From: Devosia crocina
GTDB taxonomy: Bacteria; Pseudomonadota; Alphaproteobacteria; Rhizobiales; Devosiaceae
Reading direction: 5' to 3'
Length of the DNA stretch: 64,000 nt
NCBI RefSeq assembly: GCF_900116545.1
Contig: NZ_FPCK01000001.1
Span: 1,798,001 to 1,862,000, forward strand
Part shown: positions 42,482-51,156 of the stretch, piece by piece
Layout: each line of letters begins with the position of its first letter
Numbering within the stretch: position 1 is the stretch's first letter
Made by a program: the position numbers and the translations under genes
Notes under the pieces: generated by a model
The model's database searches: none
Seen by the model: only the letters and a program-made list of their open reading frames with translations
Told to the model about the DNA's origin: nothing

Positions 42482-43810
42482 TTACTCCTCCAGATCCTTG
42501 GCAGAACTCGCCTTTTCGGCGCGGAGGCGCGCGAAATAGTCCATTCGCTTGCGCAGATCGCGTTCGAAACCCCGCTCGACGGGATGGTAGAAATCCTGTC
42601 GACCGAGCTTTTCCGGGAAGTATTCCTGGCCGGAAAAAGCTTCTGGTGTATCGTGATCATAGATGTAGCCGCTTCCGTAGCCTTCGCCCTTCATCATCTT
42701 GGTGGGGGCGTTGAGGATAACCTTGGGCGGCATGGGCGAACCGGTTGATTTCGCGAGAGAAATCGCGGCTTTGAAGGCGGTATAGACGGCATTCGACTTG
42801 GGCGCGAGGGCGAGATAAACGACGACCTGCGCAAGGGAGAGTTCGCCCTCGGGGGAACCGAGCATCTGATAGGCATCGCGGCCTGCAATGGCGAGGGGAA
42901 GCGCCTGCGGATCGGCATTGCCGATGTCCTCAGAAGCCATACGAATCAAGCGTCTAGCCAGGAAAAGCGGATCCTCGCCCGCATCGATCATGCGGGCGAA
43001 ATAGTAGAGCGCAGCGTCTGGATCGGAACCGCGGATGGTCTTGTGGAGGGCCGAAATCAGGTTGTAATGACCGTCCTGCGCTTTGTCGTAAATTGGCGCT
43101 CGACGCTGCACAACTGTTAGCAAATTGCTAGCATCAAGCGTCTCGTTTTCGCGAACCGTTGTCACGACTTCCTCCACGAGCCCCAGAAGTGCGCGACCAT
43201 CCCCATCGGCGAGACTCAGGAGAGTCTGACGCGCCTCCGAAGTCAGTGGCAGGGCCGAGCCGAGAAGAGTTTCGGCGCGCTCGAGGAGAAGTTCGAGATC
43301 GGGCTGCGCCAGCGATTCGAACCGCAGAACCTGACTGCGCGACAAAAGCGCGGCATTGAGTTCAAAGGAAGGGTTTTCCGTGGTCGCGCCGACGAGGACC
43401 ACCGTGCCGTCTTCCATGACCGGCAGAAAGCTATCCTGCTGGGCCCGGTTGAACCGGTGGATCTCATCAACAAAGAGCAGCGTGCGGTGACCGGAGAGAC
43501 GCTCGAAGCGAGCTTTTTCAAACACCTTCTTGAGATCGGCAACTCCGGAGAAGATGGCCGAGATCTGCTCGAACCGGTAGCCGATGCGGTCGGCGAGCAA
43601 ACGCGCAACCGTGGTCTTGCCAGTGCCCGGAGGTCCCCAGAGGATGAGCGAACCGAGGCGGCCAGAGGACAGCATGCGGGTCAATGTGCCATCGGAGCCG
43701 AGCAAATGCGTCTGGCCGATGACCTCATCGAGGGTGCGGGGGCGCAACTGGTCGGCCAGCGGGCGGGCCTTATCGGTTTCGGAAGGGTTGGCAGCAAAGA
43801 GGTCGGACAT
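42482..43810 (-). CDS. rarA: replication-associated recombination protein RarA (MgsA)
   Basis: 442-aa AAA+ ATPase related to clamp loaders, acting at stalled replication forks. Walker A is WGPPGTGKTTVARLLA (Lys65), Walker B is LLFVDEIHRFN, and sensor regions ALLSRSQVLRF and EGYGSGYIYDHD are typical. The C-terminal MgsA_C domain is present. It heads the minus-strand group of five genes; degP lies further upstream behind intergenic repeats. Confidence 0.95.
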   Translation of the reverse strand: MSDLFAANPSETDKARPLADQLRPRTLDEVIGQTHLLGSDGTLTRMLSSGRLGSLILWGPPGTGKTTVARLLADRIGYRFEQISAIFSGVADLKKVFEKARFERLSGHRTLLFVDEIHRFNRAQQDSFLPVMEDGTVVLVGATTENPSFELNAALLSRSQVLRFESLAQPDLELLLERAETLLGSALPLTSEARQTLLSLADGDGRALLGLVEEVVTTVRENETLDASNLLTVVQRRAPIYDKAQDGHYNLISALHKTIRGSDPDAALYYFARMIDAGEDPLFLARRLIRMASEDIGNADPQALPLAIAGRDAYQMLGSPEGELSLAQVVVYLALAPKSNAVYTAFKAAISLAKSTGSPMPPKVILNAPTKMMKGEGYGSGYIYDHDTPEAFSGQEYFPEKLGRQDFYHPVERGFERDLRKRMDYFARLRAEKASSAKDLEE

Positions 43811-43884
43811 GGGAGATGATTAGCAGAGTGCGGTTGTCATGGCATCCGGCTTTGGGGGAGGTCAGTGTCGATATCGGGGGTAAG

Positions 43885-43922
43885 GCCCCTCACTCTAACC
43901 CTCTCCCCAAAGGGACGAGGGG
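43885..43922 (+). repeat. intergenic palindromic repeat, family B, copy 1
   Basis: GC-rich stem-loop unit beginning GCCCCTCACTCTAACC and ending CGAGGGG, close to the copies at 48930-48969 and 49021-49060. The first and last parts are inverted repeats (CCCCTC...GAGGGG and CTCCCC...GGGA). It lies between degP and rarA. Confidence 0.75.
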
Positions 43923-43968
43923 ATGGCATCGAGTTCGGGTTGGGTTCTGCTGTCGATCGTTAGCATAG

Positions 43969-43994
43969 TCCCCTCGCCCAAGAGGGACGAGGGA
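43969..43994 (-). repeat. intergenic palindromic repeat, family B, truncated copy
   Basis: Only the terminal portion of the family B unit is left: TCCCCTCG in inverse orientation, then CCCAAGAGGGACGAGGGA. It faces copy 1 at 43885-43922 across 46 bases, forming an inverted pair. Confidence 0.55.
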
Positions 43995-44015
43995 ACAGTC
44001 GTGTTTCAGCGGCCG

Positions 44016-45497
44016 TCAGCCACTCACGATCGCGCGGCTTACGCGTCCGTCACGCTGGAAAATGATCTGCCAGGTGCGGACGCGCTGGGTGGCGGTTTCG
44101 GCGAAGGTATTTGCATCGGTGATGGTGACATTGTTGAGAGCCAGGATCACATCGTTGACGCGGAGGCCCATGGCGTCTGCTGGCGAGTTGGGCTCGATGG
44201 CAGTGATCAGCACGCCGGTTGCGTCGTAGGGCAGGTTCTGCGCCTCGGCCAGGGCAGGATCGAGCTGGCGGATGGTGACTCCCGAAAAACGGGAACCGGA
44301 CGACACGGTGGCAATGGCATCGCCGGCAGGAGCAGGTGCAGCTTCCACGAGAAAGTCGATGGTATCGGTAGATGTGCCGCGCAGCCGCTCGAGCGTGGTG
44401 GTCTGACCGATCGGCTTGGTGGCAAGGCGGAAGTTGAAGGCGCTCGGATCATCGACGCGCTGACCGTCGACCGACAGGATAACGTCCCCTGACTGCAAAC
44501 CGGCGCGCGCGGCGGGACCATCGGGGGCGACCTCGGTGATAAGGGCGCCATGAGGTGCGTCCATGCCAAGACTGGCGGCTATGCCCGAATCGACAGCCTG
44601 CATCTTGGCGCCGAACCAGGGCCGGACGATCTGGCCGCCCGTGACACCGGCATCGGCAACGAGCTTGGCCATGTTGGCGGGAATGGCGAAACCGATGCCG
44701 ACGGACCCTCCGCTCTGGGAATAGATGGCGGTATTTATGCCAACCAGGCGCCCCTGCATGTCGACCAGGGCGCCGCCGGAATTGCCGGGATTGATGGCTG
44801 CGTCGGTCTGAATGAAGAACTCGTAGTCGGAGCTTTCAACGCCGGTGCGCGCTAATGCGGAAACGATGCCGCTCGTGACGGTCTGCCCGACACCGAAGGG
44901 ATTGCCGATGGCCAAGACCAGGTCGCCAACCAGGAGATCGTCGCTGTTGGCAAAACTGATGGCCGGGAAGGACACGCCGCGCGTATCGCGCACGCGCAGG
45001 ACAGCAAGGTCGGTTTGCTGATCTTCGACTACGGTATCGACGGCGAATTCACGTCCGTCGCTCAGCGCGATGCGTACGTCTGTCGCGCCATTGATGACGT
45101 GCGAATTGGTCAGGATGACGCCCGAACCATCAACGACGACCCCTGAGCCAAGGGAGCGGGATTCGCGCGGGCGCGACTGGAAATACTGATCGCCGAAAAA
45201 GCGGGAAAAGAAGGGATCGCTGGCAAAGGGCGATGCCGACTGCGCCTCGATACGGGTTGCATAGACATTGACCACCGAAGGCGAGACAGCCTGAACGATC
45301 GGCGCAAAACTCAACTGCACCTGCGCCTGGGTTTGGGGCACCGCGCGCGGCTCTGCGGAAGGTGACGTTTGGAGGGGTGTCTCAACCTGTTGAACCTGAG
45401 CGACGCCCGGAGCGTTCCAAGGAGAGAAAGCCAGTGTGCCGCCAATGGCGATGAGCCCAACGGCAAGACCCGAAAAGACGAGCGTTCGCAGAGACAT
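44016..45497 (-). CDS. Do-family periplasmic serine endoprotease (DegP/DegQ-like)
   Basis: 493-aa HtrA protease and chaperone of the periplasm. An N-terminal hydrophobic segment (about 5-24) acts as anchor or signal. The chymotrypsin-like domain shows the triad H133 (NSHVING), D163 (QTDLAVL) and S240 (PGNSGGALVD). Two PDZ domains follow (about 280-370 and 395-490). The ATG at 45497 with AAGG is used; an open frame to 45812 covers a non-conserved, promoter-like region. Divergent from the decarboxylase gene. Confidence 0.95.
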   Translation of the reverse strand: MSLRTLVFSGLAVGLIAIGGTLAFSPWNAPGVAQVQQVETPLQTSPSAEPRAVPQTQAQVQLSFAPIVQAVSPSVVNVYATRIEAQSASPFASDPFFSRFFGDQYFQSRPRESRSLGSGVVVDGSGVILTNSHVINGATDVRIALSDGREFAVDTVVEDQQTDLAVLRVRDTRGVSFPAISFANSDDLLVGDLVLAIGNPFGVGQTVTSGIVSALARTGVESSDYEFFIQTDAAINPGNSGGALVDMQGRLVGINTAIYSQSGGSVGIGFAIPANMAKLVADAGVTGGQIVRPWFGAKMQAVDSGIAASLGMDAPHGALITEVAPDGPAARAGLQSGDVILSVDGQRVDDPSAFNFRLATKPIGQTTTLERLRGTSTDTIDFLVEAAPAPAGDAIATVSSGSRFSGVTIRQLDPALAEAQNLPYDATGVLITAIEPNSPADAMGLRVNDVILALNNVTITDANTFAETATQRVRTWQIIFQRDGRVSRAIVSG

Positions 45498-45620
45498 GGG
45501 TAAACCTTCGATTACGGATTCACGGTCGATCGACCATCCGGACGCAGCCCGAGCAGAACGCCCGGATTCTGTCATGAAAATGACGCTCGAACATTGTTGT
45601 TTCCCAAGGCAAATAAACGT

Positions 45621-45649
45621 TTGCGCGAGGGGTCGCACGGCCCTATATG
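45621..45649 (+). promoter_or_regulatory. candidate promoter of the ornithine/lysine decarboxylase gene
   Basis: TTGCGC (45621-45626), 17 bases, TATATG (45644-45649). Transcription from here would give a leader of roughly 85 nt before the ATG at 45740. It also sits within the divergent degP-decarboxylase gap. Confidence 0.45.
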
Positions 45650-45739
45650 CAGCGCTCGATTTCGCGACGTTTACGAACTGGAAAGATCTCTGCGCCGCGA
45701 ACCCCCTTCCCTCTCCAGCCCCGAAAGGCCTGTTGTCCA

Positions 45740-46924
45740 ATGACTGACGAGCCGAAGACCGTTTACGCCAACACTTCCGCGTTGATCGCGGCCGAGGCGC
45801 CGGACTTTCCATCCTTTTTGTTTTCCGAAAGGGAGCTGCATCGGGCGGTAAAGGTGTTCCGGAAGGGTTTTGACGGGCTCCTGACCTATGCGGTCAAGTG
45901 CAACCCCTCGCCCCACATCATCGCGCAGCTGCACCGCGAGGGTCTCAAGGCGTTCGACGTTGCCTCGAACACCGAGATGGAACTGGTGCGCGACCATGCG
46001 CCCGGCGCCGTGATGCACTACAACAATCCGATCAAGAACAAGCGGGAAATCGAGCGCGCCTATGAAGAGTTCGGTGTTCGCTCGTTCACCATCGACCATC
46101 CCCAGCAGCTCGATCAGCTGGCCGCAGTGGTTTCGCCTTCCCGCGACGTGGAAGTGACGACGCGGTTCAAGGCGGGCAAGGCGCTGAAATCCTATGATTT
46201 CGGGATCAAGTTCGGCGTGATGGAACAGGGCGCGGCCGAAATCGTCAGCGCTGTCGAGAAGATGGGCTATACCCCAAGCCTTTGCTTCCATGTCGGCTCG
46301 CAGTGCGAAGATGCCTATGCCTATGAGCGGCACATCGCGGCAGCGGCGCGGATTGTCGAGGAAAGCGGGATCGAGCTCAAGCGCCTCAATATCGGAGGCG
46401 GCTATCCGGCCCCCTACCCGACCAGCGAAGCGCCGCCGATGGACTATTATTTCGAGACCATCAGCCAGGCCGTTTCCGACCACTTTGGTGACAAGAACAA
46501 GCCGGAGCTGATCATCGAGCCGGGTCGTGCGCTGGTGACCTCGTCGACTTCGCTGCTGCTGCGCGTCAAGCATCAGCGCGGGGGACAGTCGGTCTATGTG
46601 AACGATGGCGCCTATGGCTCGCTGATGGAAGTCAAGTTCATGCATTTCACGCCGCCGGTTCGCGTCTGGCGCGGGCCGCGCATCCACGACAACGATGCCG
46701 AGTTCAGCGAATTCACCATCTGGGGCCCGACCTGCGACAGCTACGACGTCTTGCCGCAAGTGTTCACCCTGCCGGCCGATATCGATGAGGACGACTGGAT
46801 CGAATTCGGCCTGATGGGCGCTTATACGCAGGCCTCGTTGACCCCGTTCAACGGCTTTGACCGTCGGGACCAGTTCTGGGTGGAAGACGTTTATACCGGC
46901 AAGGATATGGCACCGGCGGAATAA
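45740..46924 (+). CDS. type III PLP-dependent ornithine/lysine decarboxylase
   Basis: 394-aa eukaryotic-type (alanine-racemase fold) decarboxylase that makes putrescine or cadaverine. The PLP lysine is K53 in TYAVKCNPSP; HVGSQC and the PLP-phosphate loop LNIGGGYPAPYP follow; EPGRALV contributes another cofactor contact and the active-site Cys is in GPTCDSYDV, donated to the partner subunit. Ornithine versus lysine preference cannot be read. ATG at 45740; a longer frame from 45647 is not conserved. Terminator at 46943. Confidence 0.93.
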   Translation: MTDEPKTVYANTSALIAAEAPDFPSFLFSERELHRAVKVFRKGFDGLLTYAVKCNPSPHIIAQLHREGLKAFDVASNTEMELVRDHAPGAVMHYNNPIKNKREIERAYEEFGVRSFTIDHPQQLDQLAAVVSPSRDVEVTTRFKAGKALKSYDFGIKFGVMEQGAAEIVSAVEKMGYTPSLCFHVGSQCEDAYAYERHIAAAARIVEESGIELKRLNIGGGYPAPYPTSEAPPMDYYFETISQAVSDHFGDKNKPELIIEPGRALVTSSTSLLLRVKHQRGGQSVYVNDGAYGSLMEVKFMHFTPPVRVWRGPRIHDNDAEFSEFTIWGPTCDSYDVLPQVFTLPADIDEDDWIEFGLMGAYTQASLTPFNGFDRRDQFWVEDVYTGKDMAPAE

Positions 46925-46942
46925 GGTTCTTGGCATTTTTGG

Positions 46943-46972
46943 AGCCCGCTCTGGTTAGTTTCGGAGCGGGCT
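46943..46972 (+). terminator. rho-independent terminator of the decarboxylase gene
   Basis: 9-bp stem AGCCCGCTC / GAGCGGGCT with a 12-base loop, followed directly by TTTTCG, 18 bases past the stop. Confidence 0.88.
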
Positions 46973-46995
46973 TTTTCGTAGGTGGGGAGTGGCAG

Positions 46996-47035
46996 AACCC
47001 CCTCCTAGCCTCCCCCTCTAGAAGGGGGAGGGACA
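46996..47035 (+). repeat. intergenic palindromic repeat, family A, copy 1
   Basis: About 40 bases starting AACCCCCTCCTAGCCTCCC and ending AAGGGGGAGGGACAG, with an internal stem CCCCCTCTAGAAGGGGG. A second copy in opposite orientation lies at 47069-47108. The gap 46925-47281 (357 bases) holds the decarboxylase terminator, these repeats and a third, shorter CT-rich palindrome; no gene is visible in it. Confidence 0.8.
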
Positions 47036-47068
47036 GAGCGGTTCTTGCCTTGATATTCGCGAGCAACC

Positions 47069-47108
47069 GGCAGATCCCTCCCCCTTATAGAGGGGGAAGC
47101 TAAGGTGG
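47069..47108 (-). repeat. intergenic palindromic repeat, family A, copy 2 (inverted)
   Basis: The reverse complement reads CCCCACCTTAGCTTCCCCC, then TCTATAAGGGGGAGGGATCT, matching copy 1 at about 32 of 40 positions. The two copies are 33 bases apart and could fold into one long stem. Confidence 0.8.
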
Positions 47109-47135
47109 GGTATGCGAGCTACGAACCGAAGATCC

Positions 47136-47158
47136 ACCCCTCCCCGCAAAGGGAGGGT
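47136..47158 (+). repeat. short CT-rich palindrome, possible degenerate repeat
   Basis: CACCCCTCCCCGCAAAGGGAGGG folds as CCCTCCC.. with GGGAGGG. It resembles the ends of families A and B but is shorter, so its relationship is unclear. Confidence 0.4.
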
Positions 47159-47281
47159 TTGATATCGCGTTTGTCGGCGAACTTTTGACAAGCGTAGCGT
47201 GTGGGATCGACGTATTTCGCTAAGGGTGAGTCATTCCAACGGCTTGGCACTCGTACTTCACACCCTGAATCGGAGGTCAGC

Positions 47282-47827
47282 ATGACAGAAGTCCCGGCAC
47301 TGGTGGGGTTCGGCCGACGGATCATGATCGTCGGGCCGACCAATTCGGGAAAATCGACACTGGCCGTTGCGATTGGTCAGAGACTTGATCTGCCGGTGGT
47401 GCATGTTGACCTGCTGCATCATATTCCCCATACGGATTGGGTCGCTCGGACGAAAGAACAGTTCCACGCGCTTCATGCTGCAGCCATCGCGGCACCAGAG
47501 TGGGTGATGGATGGCAATTATTCTGATGTTCTGCCCGCTCGTATAGCTCGCGCTACGGGGATCATCGCTCTGGATGACCGCCTGGCCCGGCGTTACTGGC
47601 GTTATTTCACCAGAACGATCGGGCGCAATCGCGCAGGTGCCCTCGAGGGAAATCGCGATTCCATCAAGTGGACGATGATCCACTGGCTGTGGCATACGCG
47701 CCGGTCTGGCGACAAACTGCGTGAAAGAGCAAGCGCATCTGGTTTGCCGTTCGTCTGCGTCAGAGGTCAGCGCGAGCTCGACCAACTCTATCGCGCCTGG
47801 GGCCTCACCTTGCCTTTTTCAGCTTGA
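47282..47827 (+). CDS. P-loop NTPase, adenylate-kinase-like
   Basis: 181-aa protein with Walker A GPTNSGKST (about 17-25) and an adenylate-kinase-like fold resembling the FlaR/topology-modulation group: PVVHVDLLHHIPHTDWVART then WVMDGNYSDVLPARIARATGIIALDDRL, where the second Asp pair and Arg-rich lid would close over the nucleotide. Substrate unknown. GGAGG lies 6 bases ahead of the ATG at 47282. It overlaps the convergent epimerase-like gene by 23 bases. Confidence 0.78.
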   Translation: MTEVPALVGFGRRIMIVGPTNSGKSTLAVAIGQRLDLPVVHVDLLHHIPHTDWVARTKEQFHALHAAAIAAPEWVMDGNYSDVLPARIARATGIIALDDRLARRYWRYFTRTIGRNRAGALEGNRDSIKWTMIHWLWHTRRSGDKLRERASASGLPFVCVRGQRELDQLYRAWGLTLPFSA

Positions 47828-48839
47828 TCAGATCGAAACGGATCAGGCTTTCGGCGGCGCTGAGGATGGCTTGCTCCGGGGTATGTAGGGGGCGGCCGAG
47901 CAGGCGTTCGCCTTTCGTGGCGTCGTAGTGTTTTTCGTTGCCGATATCGTTGATGATCTGGCTGACCGGGCCGCCAAGGCGCGCGAGGACGCGCATGATC
48001 CAGTCGGGCACGGTCTTCACCGTAATCGGATGATCGGGATAGGCCTTGCGCAGGATCGTCGCGACATCCTCAAAGCTTTGGTAAGGACCCGTGCAGAGGT
48101 AGCGGTGACCGGCGCTTTCCGGATTGCGCAAGGCAGCGACATGCATGGCGGCCACATCGCGCACGTCTGATATCGCAAAGCCAATGCGCGGCATGGCCGG
48201 GGTGGAACCATCGAGTAGGCCCCCGACCATTTGCAGCGAGATGCTGGTTTGCGGATCGGTGGCAGGGCCGAGAATAGCGCCGGGATGAATGGTGGTCAGG
48301 GCCATGTTGTTGCCGCTGGCAAAGGCCCAGGCCGCCTGCTCGGCGCGCGTCTTGCCGGTGCAATAGGCCCAGGGCCGACGCATCTGGCTCAGATTGGTGA
48401 AATCGAGTTCGCTATAGGTGCGCTTGCCCTTTTCGTGGCCATGGCCATAGCCGACCGTGGCGATCGAAGAGGTCATGATGACGCGCGTTACGCCAGCGGC
48501 ATGAGCCGAGCGCAGCACGCGTTCGGTGCCCTCGACGGCGGGGCGAATGACGACTGCGGGATCTTTTGGTTCTTCGCCCACGATGACGGTGGCGACATGC
48601 ATGACGGCGGCAACGTCTTCCATGGCCTCTAGCCAACCCGCGTCGTCGAGAAGGTCGGCTCCGACGATTTCGAGGCGATCCTCGGCACCGGGCGCCAATT
48701 CATCCATGGCGGCGAGGATGTTGTGCAGCTTGGCGCGATCTCGCACGGTGCCGCGTACTTTGTAGCCAAGGCTCAGGAGCTGGCCGATGACGTGCTTGGC
48801 CACGAAGCCGGATGCGCCGGTGACGAGAATTCGGTCCAT
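47805..48839 (-). CDS. extended short-chain dehydrogenase (NAD-dependent epimerase/dehydratase-like)
   Basis: 344-aa Rossmann-fold protein of the extended SDR type. The NAD(P) glycine motif is VTGASGFVAKHVIGQLL, and the catalytic YxxxK pair is YCTGK; Ser of the triad lies in IMTSSIATVG. The family resembles dihydroflavonol-4-reductase-like enzymes, but the substrate is unknown. GGGGG precedes the ATG at 48839; another ATG lies 15 bases upstream. Its 3' end overlaps the P-loop gene. Confidence 0.87.
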   Translation of the reverse strand: MDRILVTGASGFVAKHVIGQLLSLGYKVRGTVRDRAKLHNILAAMDELAPGAEDRLEIVGADLLDDAGWLEAMEDVAAVMHVATVIVGEEPKDPAVVIRPAVEGTERVLRSAHAAGVTRVIMTSSIATVGYGHGHEKGKRTYSELDFTNLSQMRRPWAYCTGKTRAEQAAWAFASGNNMALTTIHPGAILGPATDPQTSISLQMVGGLLDGSTPAMPRIGFAISDVRDVAAMHVAALRNPESAGHRYLCTGPYQSFEDVATILRKAYPDHPITVKTVPDWIMRVLARLGGPVSQIINDIGNEKHYDATKGERLLGRPLHTPEQAILSAAESLIRFDLIKLKKAR

Positions 48840-48929
48840 GATGTGCCCCCACATTCCCAGCCTTCACCTACACGCTGGCGGATGCAACCGGAAGGTGGAA
48901 ATGATGGGTAGATGTGATCGGACCGACAG

Positions 48930-48969
48930 GCCCCTCACCCTGACCCTCTCCCCAGAGGGGCGAGGGGAC
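48930..48969 (+). repeat. intergenic palindromic repeat, family B, copy 2
   Basis: 40-base unit beginning GCCCCTCACCCTGACCCTCT and ending CGAGGGGAC. Together with the inverted copy 51 bases on, it lies between the SDR gene and rplQ. Only single or double copies occur, with no spacers of CRISPR type. Confidence 0.8.
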
Positions 48970-49020
48970 GATGGGCGAACGATCGGTGCTAGAACGAAAA
49001 CAGGCCTTTCGTTTCCTGCG

Positions 49021-49060
49021 TCCCCTCGCCCCTTTGGGGAGCGGGTCAGGGTGAGGGGTC
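49021..49060 (-). repeat. intergenic palindromic repeat, family B, copy 3 (inverted)
   Basis: The reverse complement begins GACCCCTCACCCTGACCC and ends GCGAGGGGA, matching copy 2 at nearly all positions. The pair at 48930-49060 is an inverted duplication. Confidence 0.8.
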
Positions 49061-49092
49061 GCTTCCATCTGACAAACACGCGCAAAGAAAAA

Positions 49093-49113
49093 GGGCAGCC
49101 ACTGGGGCTGCCC
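49093..49113 (-). terminator. terminator of the alpha operon (after rplQ)
   Basis: 8-bp stem GGGCAGCC / GGCTGCCC, then TTTTTC on the minus strand. It is 24 bases past the rplQ stop, the end of the ribosomal cluster. Confidence 0.9.
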
Positions 49114-49136
49114 ATTCGGATTGGCTGAAGCTTCGC

Positions 49137-49559
49137 TTACGCGGCTTCGGCTTCGTTCTCATCGTACTGGACCGGACCGGAGTCCTGGCCCTTGGCATCG
49201 ACGTCGCGGTCGACGAACTCAATCACGGCCATCGGGGCGTTGTCGCCGTAGCGGAAGCCGGCCTTGAGGATGCGGATGTAACCGCCCTGGCGTTCGGCGT
49301 AGCGGGGCCCGAGAACGGCAAAGAGCTTTGCCACCTGGGCTTCGTCGCGGATCTGAGCGATGGCCTGGCGGCGAGCATGCAGGTCGCCGCGCTTGCCGAG
49401 GGTGATCAGTTTTTCGACGATCGGACGCAGGTCCTTGGCCTTGGGAAGCGTGGTAACGATCTGCTCGTGCTTGATCAGGGCAGCGGACATGTTGGCGAAC
49501 ATGGCCTTGCGGTGGGAAGCGGTACGGCTGAGTTTGCGGCCGCGATTACCGTGTCGCAT
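49137..49559 (-). CDS. rplQ: 50S ribosomal protein L17
   Basis: 140-aa L17, which lines the polypeptide tunnel exit of the large subunit. The hallmark start [20 protein letters not shown] and the [17 protein letters not shown] segment are clear. The C terminus has an acidic extension (EDDNDAE-like, NEAEAA). Last gene of the alpha operon, 32 bases after rpoA, and closed by a terminator. Confidence 0.97.
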   Translation of the reverse strand: MRHGNRGRKLSRTASHRKAMFANMSAALIKHEQIVTTLPKAKDLRPIVEKLITLGKRGDLHARRQAIAQIRDEAQVAKLFAVLGPRYAERQGGYIRILKAGFRYGDNAPMAVIEFVDRDVDAKGQDSGPVQYDENEAEAA

Positions 49560-49591
49560 GGGTATCTCCTAAAAGTCTTGGCGGCGCCGGA

Positions 49592-50611
49592 TCAATAATG
49601 ATCTTCGTAGCGCTTGGCGAGGTCATCGATGTTCTCGGGCGGCCAGTTGGCCACGTCCATCCCGAGATGAAGCCCCATCTGTGCCAGGACTTCCTTGATT
49701 TCATTGAGCGACTTGCGGCCGAAGTTCGGCGTCCGCAGCATCTCGGCTTCCGTCTTCTGGATGAGGTCGCCGATATAGACGATGTTGTCGTTCTTGAGGC
49801 AGTTGGCCGAACGGACCGACAGCTCGAGCTCGTCGACCTTCTTGAGCAGCGCCGGGTTGAAGGCGAGTTCCGGGACAGCGTCCTGGGCCTTTTCCTTGGT
49901 GGGCTCTTCGAAATTGACGAAAACCGACAGCTGATCCTGAAGGATACGCGCGGCATAAGCCACGGCATCTTCAGGCGAAATGCCGCCATTGGTTTCGACC
50001 GACAGCGTCAGCTTGTCCTTGTCGAGGCTTTCACCGGCACGGGTCGCATCAACCTTGTAGCTGACGCGGCGCACAGGCGAGAACAGAGCGTCGACCGGAA
50101 TATAGCCAATTGGCGCATCTTCCGGACGGTTCTTGTCGGCCGGGACATAGCCCTTGCCGGTATTGACTGTGAACTCGATGTTGATCTCGGCACCATCGTC
50201 GAGATGGCAGATCACGAGTTCGGGGTTCAGCACTTCGATATCGCCGGAGACCTTGATGTCACCAGCGGTCACGGAGCCCGGACCCTGCTTGGAGAGAGTG
50301 AGGCGCTTGGGGCCCTCGCCACCCATCTTGATGGCGATTTCCTTGACGTTGAGCACCAGGTCGGTGATGTCTTCACGCACGCCCGGCAGGGACGAGAATT
50401 CGTGCAGAATGCCATCGATCTGGATAGCGGTCACTGCGGCGCCCTGAAGCGACGACAGCAAGACGCGACGCAGGGCATTGCCCAGGGTAAGGCCATAGCC
50501 ACGCTCAAGCGGTTCGGCAACAACCGAAGCCTGACGCGAGTCGGCGCCATCCGAAACAATCTCCAGCTTGGTCGGCTTGATCAGTTCCTGCCAGTTCCTC
50601 TGGATCGTCAC
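49592..50611 (-). CDS. rpoA: DNA-directed RNA polymerase subunit alpha
   Basis: 339-aa alpha subunit that nucleates RNA polymerase assembly and contacts UP elements and activators through its C-terminal domain. The N-terminal domain has [19 protein letters not shown] and the C-terminal domain [26 protein letters not shown] start ([10 protein letters not shown]) at 50611 is preceded by AAAGGA; the frame extends to 50743 through the intergenic palindrome. Alpha operon, between rpsK and rplQ. Confidence 0.97.
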   Translation of the reverse strand: MTIQRNWQELIKPTKLEIVSDGADSRQASVVAEPLERGYGLTLGNALRRVLLSSLQGAAVTAIQIDGILHEFSSLPGVREDITDLVLNVKEIAIKMGGEGPKRLTLSKQGPGSVTAGDIKVSGDIEVLNPELVICHLDDGAEINIEFTVNTGKGYVPADKNRPEDAPIGYIPVDALFSPVRRVSYKVDATRAGESLDKDKLTLSVETNGGISPEDAVAYAARILQDQLSVFVNFEEPTKEKAQDAVPELAFNPALLKKVDELELSVRSANCLKNDNIVYIGDLIQKTEAEMLRTPNFGRKSLNEIKEVLAQMGLHLGMDVANWPPENIDDLAKRYEDHY

Positions 50612-50672
50612 GGTTTTTGTCCTTTCAAATTCGCGGCCCCGAGGACCGCACCGCCGCAAACACAATAGAACC

Positions 50673-50690
50673 CCTGGCCGCGCGGCCAGG
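50673..50690 (-). promoter_or_regulatory. perfect palindrome between rpsK and rpoA
   Basis: CCTGGCCGCGCGGCCAGG is an 18-base perfect palindrome, 22 bases past the rpsK stop. As RNA it would fold into a GC-rich hairpin without a U-run. Possible attenuator, processing site or binding site; nothing decides between these. Confidence 0.5.
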
Positions 50691-50712
50691 AGTTTACCAA
50701 GTGGTCTAGTCT

Positions 50713-51105
50713 TTAGACGCGGCGCCGCTTGCGCGGACGGCAACCGTTGTGCGGGATCGAGGTCACGTCGCGGATCGAGGTGACGTTGAAGCCGGCAGCC
50801 TGGAGAGCGCGCAGCGCAGATTCACGGCCTGAACCGGGACCACGCACTTCGACCTCGAGGGTCTTCATGCCGTGTTCCTGAGCCTTCTTAGCAGCGTCTT
50901 CCGCAGCAACCTGAGCGGCATAAGGGGTCGACTTGCGCGAACCCTTGAAACCCATCACGCCCGAAGAGGACCACGAAATCGTGTTGCCCTGCATGTCGGC
51001 GATGGTGATCATGGTGTTGTTGAAGGAGGCGTTCACGTGTGCGACGCCCGATGTGATGTTCTTGCGCTCCTTGCGGCGGATGCGCGTGGTATCAGTCTTA
51101 GCCAT
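50713..51105 (-). CDS. rpsK: 30S ribosomal protein S11
   Basis: 130-aa S11, part of the platform that contacts mRNA. The conserved [37 protein letters not shown] and C-terminal [16 protein letters not shown] identify it. It is separated from rpsM by 156 bases that contain a long inverted repeat. Confidence 0.98.
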   Translation of the reverse strand: MAKTDTTRIRRKERKNITSGVAHVNASFNNTMITIADMQGNTISWSSSGVMGFKGSRKSTPYAAQVAAEDAAKKAQEHGMKTLEVEVRGPGSGRESALRALQAAGFNVTSIRDVTSIPHNGCRPRKRRRV

Positions 51106-51156
51106 TCAGGTCCTCTGAGGGTATCGGCGCTGCCGTAGCTCCAGCAGCTCCACCAC

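Noticed and set aside
45498..45739. EcfG-type stress promoter for degP (GGAAC-N16/17-CGTT)
   Set aside because: The closest sequence, GGAAAC and CGTC, has a spacing of about 14 and mismatches in both boxes.
43885..49060. Possible CRISPR array from the repeated CCCCTC units
   Set aside because: Units occur singly or as inverted pairs at separate sites, without evenly sized spacers or cas genes.
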